In this document: positions 9,461 through 19,042 of the stretch, piece after piece
How the letters are laid out: each line of letters starts with the position of its first letter
How positions within the stretch are numbered: the stretch's first letter is position 1
Source: Prorocentrum cordatum
Lineage: Eukaryota; Sar; Dinophyceae; Prorocentrales; Prorocentraceae
Direction of reading: 5' to 3'
Length of the DNA stretch: 64,000 nt
Assembly: GCA_963575745.1 (NCBI GenBank)
Contig: CAUYUJ010015957.1
Span: 239,745 to 303,744 of the forward strand
Position numbers and translations under genes: made by a program
Notes under the pieces: generated by a model
Told to the model about the DNA's origin: nothing
Seen by the model: the letters and a program-made list of their open reading frames with translations, nothing else
Databases searched by the model: none

Positions 9461-11700
9461 GGCGGGCAAAATCAACTCGAAATTCGTCGGGCGCACTGGG
9501 GTCCCCCATCAAAGCCCCGCTTTGGAGGTGAAGGGTGGTGGGGCGATCAACGCCCTCGAGGTGAAGTAGGTGCGTGGTGCGCCTGTCGCTGAGCAGGGCA
9601 ACATCCCCTGCTGGCAAATACTCTAAAAGTCCTTGGTTCATGCGCTTGTGCTCGCAGCAACCGAAAGCATTCTTCATGTCATCGAAAACAGCAATGCGCC
9701 ACACGCGTGCGCTACGCAAGCGATCCGCCAAGATCTGCGTGCCCAAAATGGCATTCTCTCGCCTGCGTCGAGGAATGCATCCGTGGTCGTACTCCGCAGG
9801 CGCAGCGCGTGGGACCGTCCTATAGATGCCCCTGGCAATGGCCCGAAAGAAGGGGCCGAGGCCGTGCAGAAACAGAGTGCCGCCGTCTGGTTTGGGGGTC
9901 TGCCAACCGAGAGAAAACCCCGCACACGTAGGAAACCTCCCCACCACCCGCCAGCACGTGGCCAGACTTCCCAAACCAATCTTGATGGCCTCTACCTCAG
10001 GGGGCTCAGGCTTTCCGCCAACTCCGAAGGGAGAAATACGTGGCTTGCTATAATACCTAGGCAGGAGAAGCATGAGCCAAATCTCGCCAGGGAGGGACCA
10101 GGCAGGGACGGAACGTCTGCGCGAAGCCTTGCGGAGCACCCACGATGCTCTACGAAGGTCTCTGGCTCCCAACTCCCCCGCCGAGTCCCGCTCACCCATC
10201 CCTTGGGGAGCCAATGAGGCCCGCGACAGTAAAAAATTGTCTAACTGGACTGGGACCGCGGAGAGACCCCCCTCGGAACCAGGAAGGCCCAGAGTGCCCG
10301 CGAGCTCATCAGCCGATGCAACGTGCCTGCGCACCGCCGCGTAGCTCCGTCGTTTGGGTCCCAGTCCAGTGCCCGCCAGTCTACGAGAGAAGTATTGCAC
10401 GCTGGCGAGATCACGCTTGCGCCAGGCCTCATGTATGCCTTCAGTCCAAGTCCTACGCAACGATCGCGTCCATCTTCGGACCCCCCACCTGATGCGATTC
10501 GTGAGGTCGCGGATCTGAAAATCGTAGTGGCAGTGGGGGAGGCCCATGGCGCGCAGCACAGCACGTCCACGGAGGAGGCGTCGTACCTGAAGACGGTGCT
10601 GCGCCAGCTCCGCGCCTGGGGTCCGCCTGGCCCTGCCGAAGTGCTTCTTGGCAATCGGCGCCAGCGCGTCCAAGAAAGAAGCGTAGCCTGCGTCGATTAT
10701 GTTGCTCTCGAAGTACCCCAGGTACGAGGGCGCCGCGCGCTGCAGGGCCAGGTTTGCCTCTTCCAAGAACCCCTCCCGCAGGCCTGGCGTCTGCAGCGCG
10801 GTCTCGACGGCGTCGAAGTTCCAGGAAGCCAAAATCTGCGAAGACCGCAGGCTCGGGACGCCCAGGTCCGCCTCCAGGAGCACGGGAGAGTGGTCACGCA
10901 GAATCCCCTTGGAGGGGTAGAGCTGGAGCTGCCTGGCCGCCTTAGTCATGGTGATCAACTTTGACACACGCGGCAGGGCTCCAGCGGGCAGGGCGTAGTG
11001 GTCAATCCAGGTAGACGACTTCTCGCCATTGCACGTGGGAGCAATCTTGTAAAAGGTGGTTGCGCAAGCAAAATGGTGTCGGTGCAGCACTTCACGGAGC
11101 CCTCGAGCGGCGTAGCCCATGCGAGACTGCACGTAGGGCCCGATGCAACTGAAAGAGCAACTGGTCTCATCCACCGCGAACGAGTCATTCAGGTCCGTGA
11201 AGATGATGGGGGTGGAGCGCTCGGGGGTAGTGTCCAGCAGTCCGTTCAGCCACTCGAGTAGCACGTCGACCGTGCGCCTCCATGTGGCCGTCCCCGAGCG
11301 CGGGCCAGGCGGCGGGAAGTACAGCGCGATGGCTGTGACATCGAGCGAACCAGTGACCACGCGCACCATCCCAGCACGGCCCAGCGCGGCGGCAGGTCCA
11401 GGGAGCACGCGGTGCACGCGCAGTCCTAGATCTCGGCGTCGTACTCCGATGGTGACACCTGCCGCTCTGTTGGTGAAGGGCCCCCTGCCGTACCCGAAGT
11501 GGTAGTAGTCGTGGTCTCCGATCTGCGTCTGCCGTCGCACCGCCTCCGTCGGCACCGCCCGCAGGCGGGTGCCCAGCAGGAAGTGGAAAGGGAAGCCCCT
11601 TGCCAGCAGCGCGATCTCGCCCAGCCTCCTCGGCTGGATCAGGCTGCACACATTGAACCCAAAAAAACTTGCAGCGCATGAGAGTACCCTGGGGAGTTCG
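9461..11700 (-). pseudogene. LINE B endonuclease and N-terminal half of RT
   Basis: One continuous frame covers both domains. Endonuclease: FFGFNVCSLIQ opens the domain. PIIFTDLNDSF is the D-x-N catalytic motif, with Leu where Phe is usual. STWIDHYALP is the S/T-x-ID motif, and DHSPVLLEADLG carries the final Asp-His. RT: KPDGGTLFL (about 9890), then the finger region, then AVFDDMKNAFGC (about 9690-9655), motif A with FDD. The endonuclease nicks target DNA and RT primes from the nick. The frame breaks before motif C, so this copy is not expected to give a working RT. Confidence 0.75.
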
Positions 11701-11959
11701 ATAGGGCGGTGCAGGGCCCCTCCTGAACTAGAAAGTGTCGCTGAGATGTTCAAGGCGGGGACCCCCTGCATGGGCCCACTGAATCGCGGCTCGACACAGA
11801 AAGGGGCTGGATGGACGAGAAAGACAAGGGGAGCAGGGAAAACGAGCAAGATGATCACTACAATGACGACGAGCAGGACGACTGGGAAGAGCTGGCGATG
11901 AAAAAAATGATGATGAGGATGACACGTTCCACCTTGCTGCGGGGGACTCAAATCGCATG

Positions 11960-12200
11960 CGAGAGCACTCAGACGCAGGAAGTGAGGAGAAGCGCAAGGG
12001 AGAGGAGGACCACGACGAAGAATAGAATTGCAACCATAATCTTGAACGAAATGCACACCAGCCGATGATACAGGACCTGTGCATGAACATGTTGCAGTGG
12101 TAGCAAAGTGAACTCCTCGTCGGAGCCGCCTGTAACGATCGGCACGTCCACTCGCAAAGCAACTACCACCAACTGCTTGCATAAAACGTCGCAACCAGCG
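11960..12200 (-). pseudogene. LINE B N-terminal Cys/His-rich segment
   Basis: One minus frame reads MLCEWTCRSL, then SSLCYHCNMFMHRSCII, giving C-x3-C followed by C-x2-C-x4-H-x2-C, a RING- or knuckle-like spacing. It is not in frame with the endonuclease below it. A hydrophobic run (VVLLVVIVVIILLVF) appears in the long frame at about 11900-11850, probably as a shadow of an acidic or simple stretch. Confidence 0.35.
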
Positions 12201-12210
12201 TACCTTCTCA

Positions 12211-12559
12211 CTCGAATGCTGTGCTGCTCGTCTTGAACAGAGCTGCGCTAGGACACCTCTCAGGGTCCGACCGTCGCTGTGTAGTTTGATCGCTGGTGCC
12301 GAGTGCATGGTTGAGGCTGCCCGAGAACGTGCACTGACACTATCCTGCGAAGCGTGATGTGCCGACCAACAGGCGGCTCTCACCCCATCCTCCCCTTCCC
12401 GTTCCCAATGCCTCCCCCCTGAATCCCACGTCGACCATCTAATTGATTTCGGCGACTCATCGCGCAACGGTGCATCAGATCCTCCAAGCATATAGAAGGG
12501 AGTGTCGTTGAACTTTTGTTGTTCGAGTCCGCGCCCGCAAGGGCACCGCTGGGGGACAA
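12211..12559. other. No gene seen; 5' flank of LINE B
   Basis: The minus frame that contains the endonuclease stays open through here to 12602 but shows no domain. The element's 5' boundary is probably within or just before this stretch. Confidence 0.35.
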
Positions 12560-12950
12560 GAGCGCTCAAGAGCGCCTCAAGAGCCCCCCCATAACGAGCC
12601 AAGAGCGCGGATCAACGCGCGTCAGGCCTCATGCTGCCCCCAAGATGTCCCCAAGATTGGCCAAGATGGCCCCGAGACGGCCCAAGATGGCACAAGCTGC
12701 CCTAAAGGACTTGAAGTCGGCCCCAGATGGCTAACCAATCTCTCCTCGGAAGCTCCCAGGAAGGCCGAAGTCATCAAGAAAGCACATGTTTTTTGGTGTG
12801 TGTTGGCCCTCTCGCCCTGGCGGGCTCCAGCGGGCATCTCGGGCCCCGAGGTGGCCCCAAGAGGACCCTGAGAGGGCCCCAAGACAACGCAAGAGGGATC
12901 CAAGATGGTATCAGGAGAGACCCAAGGGGCTCCAAAGGCGGCCCAATATG
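12560..12950. repeat. CCAAGATGGCC-type 11-bp array
   Basis: Degenerate tandem copies of CCAAGANGGCC and GAGNGGCCCCAAGA at about 11-bp spacing. The same unit builds long arrays at 31935, 52260, 54090 and 57450. Confidence 0.75.
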
Positions 12951-13243
12951 TAGCACGGCCCTCACCGTCACCCTGCTCGCGCTCGCTCACGCTCTGCTCC
13001 TCCGCCTCCTCTGGCGACGGTTGCGGCGCGCAAGGCTTCGCACTGGTCACGGGGCAGCGCCGAAACCGCGTGCCGCGTCTGCTCGCCTCCAGGGAGTGCC
13101 TCTCGCGTGGCAGGGGCACTCCCCCGAGCGAGGCCCTCCCTGCGGAGCGAGCGTCTGGCGCGAGGCCCATCGCCCCCTGCGGCCGCCGCTGCTGCAGCCA
13201 CTGCAGCCTGGAGGGCCTCCCTGAGATCCTTCCGAATTGGCCA
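12951..13243. other. Unassigned; possible coding remnant on minus
   Basis: The minus frame running through about 13230-12968 reads IRKDLREALQAAVAAAAAA and ends AERERARAG. It has an exon-like helical composition but no recognisable domain. Confidence 0.2.
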
Positions 13244-13271
13244 CCGCATCGCCGATGCATCGGCGATGCGG
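13244..13271. repeat. 28-bp perfect palindrome
   Basis: The left half reads CCGCATCGCCGATG and the right half is its exact reverse complement, with no loop (centre ATGCAT). It lies 48 bp from a long GGA tract. Confidence 0.95.
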
Positions 13272-13318
13272 CACGATCCTCCGACCCCATCAACTCTGAC
13301 TCCAACTGGGAGGCCTAA

Positions 13319-13463
13319 GGAGGAGGAGGAGGAGGAGAAGAAGAAGAAAGAGAAAAGAAGGAGGAGGCGGAGGAGGAGGAGGAGGAGGAGGAGGAGTGGG
13401 AGGGGGAGGGGGAGGGGGAGGAGGAGGAGGAGGAGGAGGAGGAGGAGGAGGAGGAGGAGGAGG
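13319..13463. repeat. (GGA)n microsatellite with GGGGGA block
   Basis: A GGA/GAA tract in which the middle switches to repeated GAGGGG before returning to GGA. Confidence 0.95.
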
Positions 13464-13704
13464 CGCGCGGACCGCACGCCACCAGCAAGAGGCAAGCCTC
13501 GAGCTGGTGGTCCAGTTCAGGCAAGGCCCAGCTCACGCAAGGGCGTGGGCCGAGCGAAAGGGGGCCGCCCCGCCTGCCTGGCCTCGTCGCTCACCAGCCT
13601 CCTCAGCGCCGAGAGCACCAGGAAGATGCACACGTGTGCGGCGGGGGAGGGGGGAGGCGACGGGCGACAGACGACGGGGGCAGCCCAAGAAAACTAAAAC
13701 GAGT

Positions 13705-16700
13705 TTAGTCAGAGCCCGAACTCGCTCCATCAGGAGCAGGTTCGGGCCCACGGGCCGCTTCCAGCAGCCTCAAAGAAATGGAAACTCGGCGGAGCTCCGC
13801 GCGGTCATCGTCGCGCTCGGCGGCGTCAAGAGCAATCTTCACGCCCGTCTTGGGGTAACACCCACGCTCCAGCCGACGGATGGACATTCTCTGATTAGCA
13901 GCCGTGCTCGGGACTTTGGATCTTCCTTGGCATTGCTGCGCGAGGTTTCGCAGCGAGCCGAGAGAGCCATGAGCCCCGCACAGCTTGCAACAGTACACAT
14001 GTAGGTGACGAAAAACGTCGTGCCCAAGGTCCCGAAAGGCAGAAAACTCATCCGACGGCTCGGGCTCAGCCACGGGAGTTGGGGGACCTTGGACCTCATC
14101 AGTGCACACACGCTGAACTTCGTCAGCAGCAGCCAGAGCAACCCTCACCGCTTCCAGCTGCACGGGCCTAAACGCAGCCCCAAACTCACAAAACCACTGG
14201 TCGCACACGTGTCGCTGGATCGGTGACGGCATACAGTCACGAGTGTCTCTACTCGTGAGCAGGCTCTTAAGTGACTCCGACGTGCGAGCAACACGGCCAC
14301 AGCTCCTGCACTTATAGGTGCTGGTGGCCTCACAGCGAAACAACACATGGCTAGTGACCGTGACCTTCGGAGGGGCAGGGGCTCTCAAGAGGCGGAGGGA
14401 ACGATCAGGGTCAACTTGCGTCCATGTGCCAGACTCGAGCAGCCGTTGGGCAGCCCATGCAATGAATCGCACCGTGGATTTATGATATTTTAAATCCCCT
14501 GACACAGCCGCGCAAAAACCCTCAGAAAGCGTGTGAGAGCCGGCCCCTAGTTTGGCGAAAAAGTCAGCCCACAGATTCCCAGCCCAACTTTTGACACACA
14601 GACCACGCTCCAACACGTCATCGAAACTCAGATGGGCTGGGACCCATGAGAACGGGGGGTGATTTGACTTAAGATCAAATATGGACCTCCAGATCGAGGC
14701 ATGCTTGGACATGCCTTGGGAGAGATGCTGGCTCCAAGAAATGCCTTCTCGCACAACAGCCTGGAGGTCCGATACAATACTCTGATGCTGCGGGTGAAAA
14801 GCCAGCCCCTGCCGCACAGCCCAGCGTTCTGCACGACCTATGGTCTGACGCTCACCTGGGAGCGCTCCATATACGGCCCTCAGGGGAAGCAAACAATCAA
14901 ATAACTGCACAACGCTCCAACCAGCTCTGGAGACCTCTGGGACCCCAGAGTGATAGCAACTACCATCAGTGAAAGACTGAGGGCCCCAGGACCCAGAGAC
15001 GTCCCCAAACTCAAAAACAGGTGGGTTGGCTAGCGGAGCGGGGATGTTGGTAGGCAAGGGAGGAATGCCATAAGTTAAATAATTAGAGTGCACATCGGGC
15101 TCCCCAGTTATAGAGGCCCGAGACTGGATCAACACGCGCCTATGCCTAGCCAGGGCCTCAGGAACCTCGTCACCCAAAGCGTCAACCCCGTCGTCGGCGA
15201 TGAACTTAGAGCAGGCATACCACACGTGTCCGTACGTGCCTTGAGGAGCGGAGCAGGCAAGGCACTCAGGTAGCCCATCATATTGCAGAGCAGACAGTGC
15301 AGCAGGTAGCGGAACCACATTCCCCCAGACGGCAGCAAGGGCCCCAAGAGCACGCGGGTCTTTTACGGCACGTATACCATGACGAAGTGCACGAAACCAA
15401 GGCTCCCCTTCTGGAGGGTCAGTGTTATAGAGGTGCTGCTGCAACCGACGTATCTGCCACCGCTGCACCCCTTCGATAATCGCAATTCGCACATCACTGG
15501 GACACACCACCAGCAGCGAAATATCTGTACCAAGATCGCTGCGAAAAGTGTGGGCATTGACCATCGTCCAGCCTATGCGAAGCAGGCTGAGCCACACCGC
15601 CGACAGCGGACCACGAGCCTGCTGCCAAGTAGGGTTGTCGGACATGATATCTCTCAAACAGGTCCACGCACGTTGAAGCCTCGATATCTGAACCCTTCCG
15701 TCCCAGACGAACGTGGCGAACTTGACACACACGCAAATAGTGGAGTCGTAGATCGGGTCGTATAGCGGATCGGCCTGCGTCAGCAGATACGACGTGATGC
15801 CACCGTGCTGCTTGGCATCTGCGATCGTAGCCGCAAGCTGCCTCAAATACTTCAGCGCCGTGTCTGAAATGCCCGAGACGGAACCACCGTGCCCAGCCGC
15901 TGGGAAAGCTCCAGTCCTCCAAAGTCGGGTTGCACGCTTGCCAGTTGCATGTTTCAGTGCAATGAACTTGTCACGGCGACGTTTAAGAGCATGTAGCCTT
16001 TTCTTCTCCTGAGTGCGAACAACCCGACCAGCAGCTAATTCATGCCCGAGATTTCTCATCCATTTACGAACAGGTAGATGCAGCCGAATAGCCATCTTCG
16101 AGAAAACCTTCCGAGCAACCTTGTTCCCTGCTATGGGCCCCGACTTTTTGACCTGGGAGTAAAGCCCGAGAACCTTGGCATCTTCGGTGAACACTTTCAC
16201 GGCACGCTCCAGGAAACGCACATCACGAGGATCCGAGGTGACAAGCTGAATCGAGATGTCGTCGACGAGGGCTCTCGGTGTTATACAGGGCGAAATGTCA
16301 CAGAGTCTACGCACAGCACGCAGCGTGAGAAGGAAAAGCATGCCTGTCGCATGATTGCACCCAGCAAGGATGCCTTGATGCGAACAGAACTGCAGCGACA
16401 AGCTGCCGAAAGCTCGAAGACGCCGTGGCTGCCTGTACAGATCCACCAGCATCCAAGCTAGCCGCATTGGAAAGTGTAACGCTTCAGCCTCTTTCAACAG
16501 CTGCTCCGAGTGAACCATTTCGAAGCATTTGATCATGTCTAAGAGGACAGATATTGAAATATCACCGACTAGCGCTGCCATTTCGGCAGCAATGTTGTGG
16601 GCAAACGCACTGTCTGAGGAACTGTGCCCACGACGAGTACCCCAAACAGCGTAGCAGCCATTACGCTCTTGCCAGTCGAAGGTGATGGGCTTACGAACTT

Positions 16701-18987
16701 TGCCCCAGACACGGCACAGCAGCGAAACGAGAGCGATCAGACGAGTCCCACCATCTGGTTTGGCAAGACGGCACATCTCATTACAGACACGCTCTCTAGG
16801 CCAGGCTAAGTGCAGCTCGCACAGGTTAAAGAGTTCAGCAATCGCCGAAAAGGCCGGCCTAGGCAAATGGATTAAAGCTCTCGGATGAATACCCATCATG
16901 CCTCCAGCAGTGCGAGTGGGGTAAGTGTGAACAGCATCCTCCACCTGAGCGGCCGTGATGGGCGGCAGCATGGGCCAGCTGGTGGACCCTCGGGGAGACT
17001 CAAGAGCGGAGCAGCCGTGGGTCAACCAAACCTCCTTCCAGGGTTCAAGTTCAGCATCGGCCTGCTGGTGGGGTGCCTCTCGCGCCTGGTTGCTTAAAAC
17101 CTCTTGGATGGCCTTCACTTTTGAGAACCTGTGAGCCTTCGAAGCACCAGCAGAAAAGGCGTCCCTAGCCCATTGCCTCCAAGCCTGGGACGCCGCATTC
17201 TCCGCACGAGTGACAGCTGCCTTCGCACGAGTGTAAATAGTAGTGAGCATGCTGGCCACATCAGGACGTGCGAGGACGGCGAAGCCGCCATTGAAGAAAT
17301 CTCGCACATCCGAGTCGAGGCAACCCAAGACTTTTTTGCAGCGGGCGATGTTGGCCATAAAACGATCGAACTCATCAAATGCAGTGAGAAGCTTGCGATA
17401 TTGCAGGGTCGCAAGCGAACACAGAGCATCGTTTTCTTGCATTAGCCTAATTTGCTCATTAAGATGTTCTCTGGCCTTGCCTAAGTGTTTGGCCCAACCA
17501 AGAGCGACAGCCCAGGCACGTGCCTGCGGATCCTTATAAGTCCTCCTTCTGGGGGGAGTCCAGACAAGCTTTTTGAAGTGGACCTCCAGAGGCCCGCTGC
17601 GGCCAACATAGGCCTCGGCGGCTAAGCCAACACGGTCCCACCTGGCAGCCAACTCTCTTTCCACCCCTTCGAGGACGAGGTCCCAAAAATCGGCGACCTT
17701 GGCTACAGAATCAACTTGCGGGGCGGCGGTCGACAAAACCGCGTGCCACGGGTAGATAGGAGGTCTAGCACAGCCTATGGGAGGGGTAGACGGGAACGCT
17801 TTCGGGACCTTGGCCACCCGAGCCCAAACCGGGGCCTCCCGAGCCCTCAAAGTAAGCTGGACGGGGAGGTGAGGGTAGGTGGTAGCAGCCTCCAACACAC
17901 ACGTGCGGGGGTTAAGCTTTGGCGCAAGCCAACTGCTACAAATAAAATAATCGATGTGCGTGCCAGGTGAAACCTGCCTGCAGGTGGGCGCCTCAGAAAC
18001 GAAAGCCAGTCCGCCAGCAGCCGCGATCCAGTCGGACTGGTCCAGGGCAGCGAGCGGCATGTTGAAATCGGCGCCGATGACCCACGGGATCTGCATGCCG
18101 TTGAGCACTGAGAGGTACTCGATAATCTCCCACACCAACTCGGCGTTGCACGGTCCATATCCTTCGCCGTCCTTGAGATAAGCCGACAGGAAGACGACAC
18201 CGCCAGGCAGAAAAGACATGACGTGTGCAGCCACAAGCCTGCCAGGGACAAGGACGTGACTAGCGCAGCCAGGGGGCGCCTTGATAGGAATATGTGACCT
18301 GACCAAAACTGCAACGCCGCCTGTGGTGCCAGGCCCTCCATCCTGATTGGGCACGGCGGGGCCCCAGAGCCCTCTCCAGCCAGTATCTTCAACTTGCGAC
18401 TGTCGCTCGCCAAGCTTGGTATCAGGAACATGGTGCTCTTGCGCAAGCACCACATGAGCAGTGCTGTCCACAAGGTAGTCGCACAGTGGACCCAGCGAGC
18501 TGGAGTTGAGCGTCACGATATACGAGTCGCTTTTGCCCTTCGCCTGGCCAGCAACCTTGACATCAGGTCGACGAACCCCTGGGCAGTCGGTACCCTCTGC
18601 CACGCGTTGCCCATCGGGCGAGCGGGGTGAGCAGTGCGTGCTGCCAGGGCCTAAAAGATTCATGCCATCGGAACAACCAGCAGTAGAGCCAGCCACCCTC
18701 GTCGAGCAAGAGGCCGATATCGTCAAAGCAATAGGCGCACATGTGGCGCTCTCTGCCTGCCACCTGGTGACAGGTGAGTGTAGCGACCGAGACGATGACG
18801 TAGCACCCGCAGTCGCAGCGGCCGCCCTTGCAGAAGACGCAGAAGGGGCAACCTGGTCGCATGTGACTGGCAGATATGGCTGACTGTCAGATGCTTCATC
18901 AAATTCAAAAGGATCAACATCAGGATCGTCCATGAGAGAACGTCTGGGAGCTGAGGTCAGCTCATCTTGGGCAGTAGGCGTCGCCAT
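13705..18987 (-). CDS. LINE C ORF2: endonuclease, reverse transcriptase, RNase H polyprotein
   Basis: A protein of 1760 residues starting MATPTAQDEL, the first ATG after the ORF1 stop; the frame is open upstream, but that part overlaps ORF1 out of frame. AP-like endonuclease (about 18530-17830): SYIVTLNSSSL, VLAQEHH, GADFNMPL (catalytic D-x-N) and THIDYFI. RT: KPDGGTRLIALVSLL, SVLLDMIKCFEMV (motif A, about 16550-16510) and RALVDDISIQLV (motif C, about 16285-16245). RNase H: FTDGSC (about 14975), GRAERWAV, VSDLQAV and WADFFAKLGA (about 14575), giving the D-E-D-D set. Tail: KCRSCGRV (about 14310) and YCCKLCGAHGSL (about 14000), two Cys-pair motifs. It would perform target-primed reverse transcription. 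About 100 residues near the N-terminus may be in the wrong frame (18862-18563). Confidence 0.88.
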   Translation of the reverse strand: MATPTAQDELTSAPRRSLMDDPDVDPFEFDEASDSQPYLPVTCDQVAPSASSARAAAATAGATSSSRSLHSPVTRWQAESATCAPIALTISASCSTRVAGSTAGCSDGMNLLGPGSTHCSPRSPDGQRVAEGTDCPGVRRPDVKVAGQAKGKSDSYIVTLNSSSLGPLCDYLVDSTAHVVLAQEHHVPDTKLGERQSQVEDTGWRGLWGPAVPNQDGGPGTTGGVAVLVRSHIPIKAPPGCASHVLVPGRLVAAHVMSFLPGGVVFLSAYLKDGEGYGPCNAELVWEIIEYLSVLNGMQIPWVIGADFNMPLAALDQSDWIAAAGGLAFVSEAPTCRQVSPGTHIDYFICSSWLAPKLNPRTCVLEAATTYPHLPVQLTLRAREAPVWARVAKVPKAFPSTPPIGCARPPIYPWHAVLSTAAPQVDSVAKVADFWDLVLEGVERELAARWDRVGLAAEAYVGRSGPLEVHFKKLVWTPPRRRTYKDPQARAWAVALGWAKHLGKAREHLNEQIRLMQENDALCSLATLQYRKLLTAFDEFDRFMANIARCKKVLGCLDSDVRDFFNGGFAVLARPDVASMLTTIYTRAKAAVTRAENAASQAWRQWARDAFSAGASKAHRFSKVKAIQEVLSNQAREAPHQQADAELEPWKEVWLTHGCSALESPRGSTSWPMLPPITAAQVEDAVHTYPTRTAGGMMGIHPRALIHLPRPAFSAIAELFNLCELHLAWPRERVCNEMCRLAKPDGGTRLIALVSLLCRVWGKVRKPITFDWQERNGCYAVWGTRRGHSSSDSAFAHNIAAEMAALVGDISISVLLDMIKCFEMVHSEQLLKEAEALHFPMRLAWMLVDLYRQPRRLRAFGSLSLQFCSHQGILAGCNHATGMLFLLTLRAVRRLCDISPCITPRALVDDISIQLVTSDPRDVRFLERAVKVFTEDAKVLGLYSQVKKSGPIAGNKVARKVFSKMAIRLHLPVRKWMRNLGHELAAGRVVRTQEKKRLHALKRRRDKFIALKHATGKRATRLWRTGAFPAAGHGGSVSGISDTALKYLRQLAATIADAKQHGGITSYLLTQADPLYDPIYDSTICVCVKFATFVWDGRVQISRLQRAWTCLRDIMSDNPTWQQARGPLSAVWLSLLRIGWTMVNAHTFRSDLGTDISLLVVCPSDVRIAIIEGVQRWQIRRLQQHLYNTDPPEGEPWFRALRHGIRAVKDPRALGALAAVWGNVVPLPAALSALQYDGLPECLACSAPQGTYGHVWYACSKFIADDGVDALGDEVPEALARHRRVLIQSRASITGEPDVHSNYLTYGIPPLPTNIPAPLANPPVFEFGDVSGSWGPQSFTDGSCYHSGVPEVSRAGWSVVQLFDCLLPLRAVYGALPGERQTIGRAERWAVRQGLAFHPQHQSIVSDLQAVVREGISWSQHLSQGMSKHASIWRSIFDLKSNHPPFSWVPAHLSFDDVLERGLCVKSWAGNLWADFFAKLGAGSHTLSEGFCAAVSGDLKYHKSTVRFIAWAAQRLLESGTWTQVDPDRSLRLLRAPAPPKVTVTSHVLFRCEATSTYKCRSCGRVARTSESLKSLLTSRDTRDCMPSPIQRHVCDQWFCEFGAAFRPVQLEAVRVALAAADEVQRVCTDEVQGPPTPVAEPEPSDEFSAFRDLGHDVFRHLHVYCCKLCGAHGSLGSLRNLAQQCQGRSKVPSTAANQRMSIRRLERGCYPKTGVKIALDAAERDDDRAELRRVSISLRLLEAARGPEPAPDGASSGSD
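18563..18862 (-). other. Cys/His-rich segment in an alternative frame inside LINE C ORF2
   Basis: The frame shifted relative to ORF2 reads CPFCVFCKGGRCDCGCYV, then LTCHQV, then RHMCAYCFDDIG, ending at a stop at 18563. The ORF2 frame over the same bases is low-complexity Ser/Ala/Thr. The Cys/His spacing is what one expects of a zinc-binding N-terminal domain of LINE ORF2 proteins. It may be the ancestral frame, entered and left by two compensating indels, or reached by frameshifting. Confidence 0.45.
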
Positions 18988-19042
18988 TGCACTAGGGTAA
19001 TGGCATAGACAGAACAAAACCACAGCGAACCACCCAATCACT

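Larger units (their letters stand above)
7454..12210 (-). mobile_element. LINE B, nearly full-length non-LTR retrotransposon with frameshifts
   Basis: On the minus strand it reads: a Cys/His-rich N-terminal region (about 12200-11960), AP-like endonuclease (about 11680-10860), linker, RT (about 10000-8500), a C2H2-like tail (about 8440-8300), and a downstream ORF (8278-7454). The long open stretches suggest fairly recent inactivation. Two single-frame slips are visible, one inside RT near 9460 and one between the RT end and the zinc finger near 8440. The 5' end is uncertain and no spliced leader was found on it. Confidence 0.8.
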
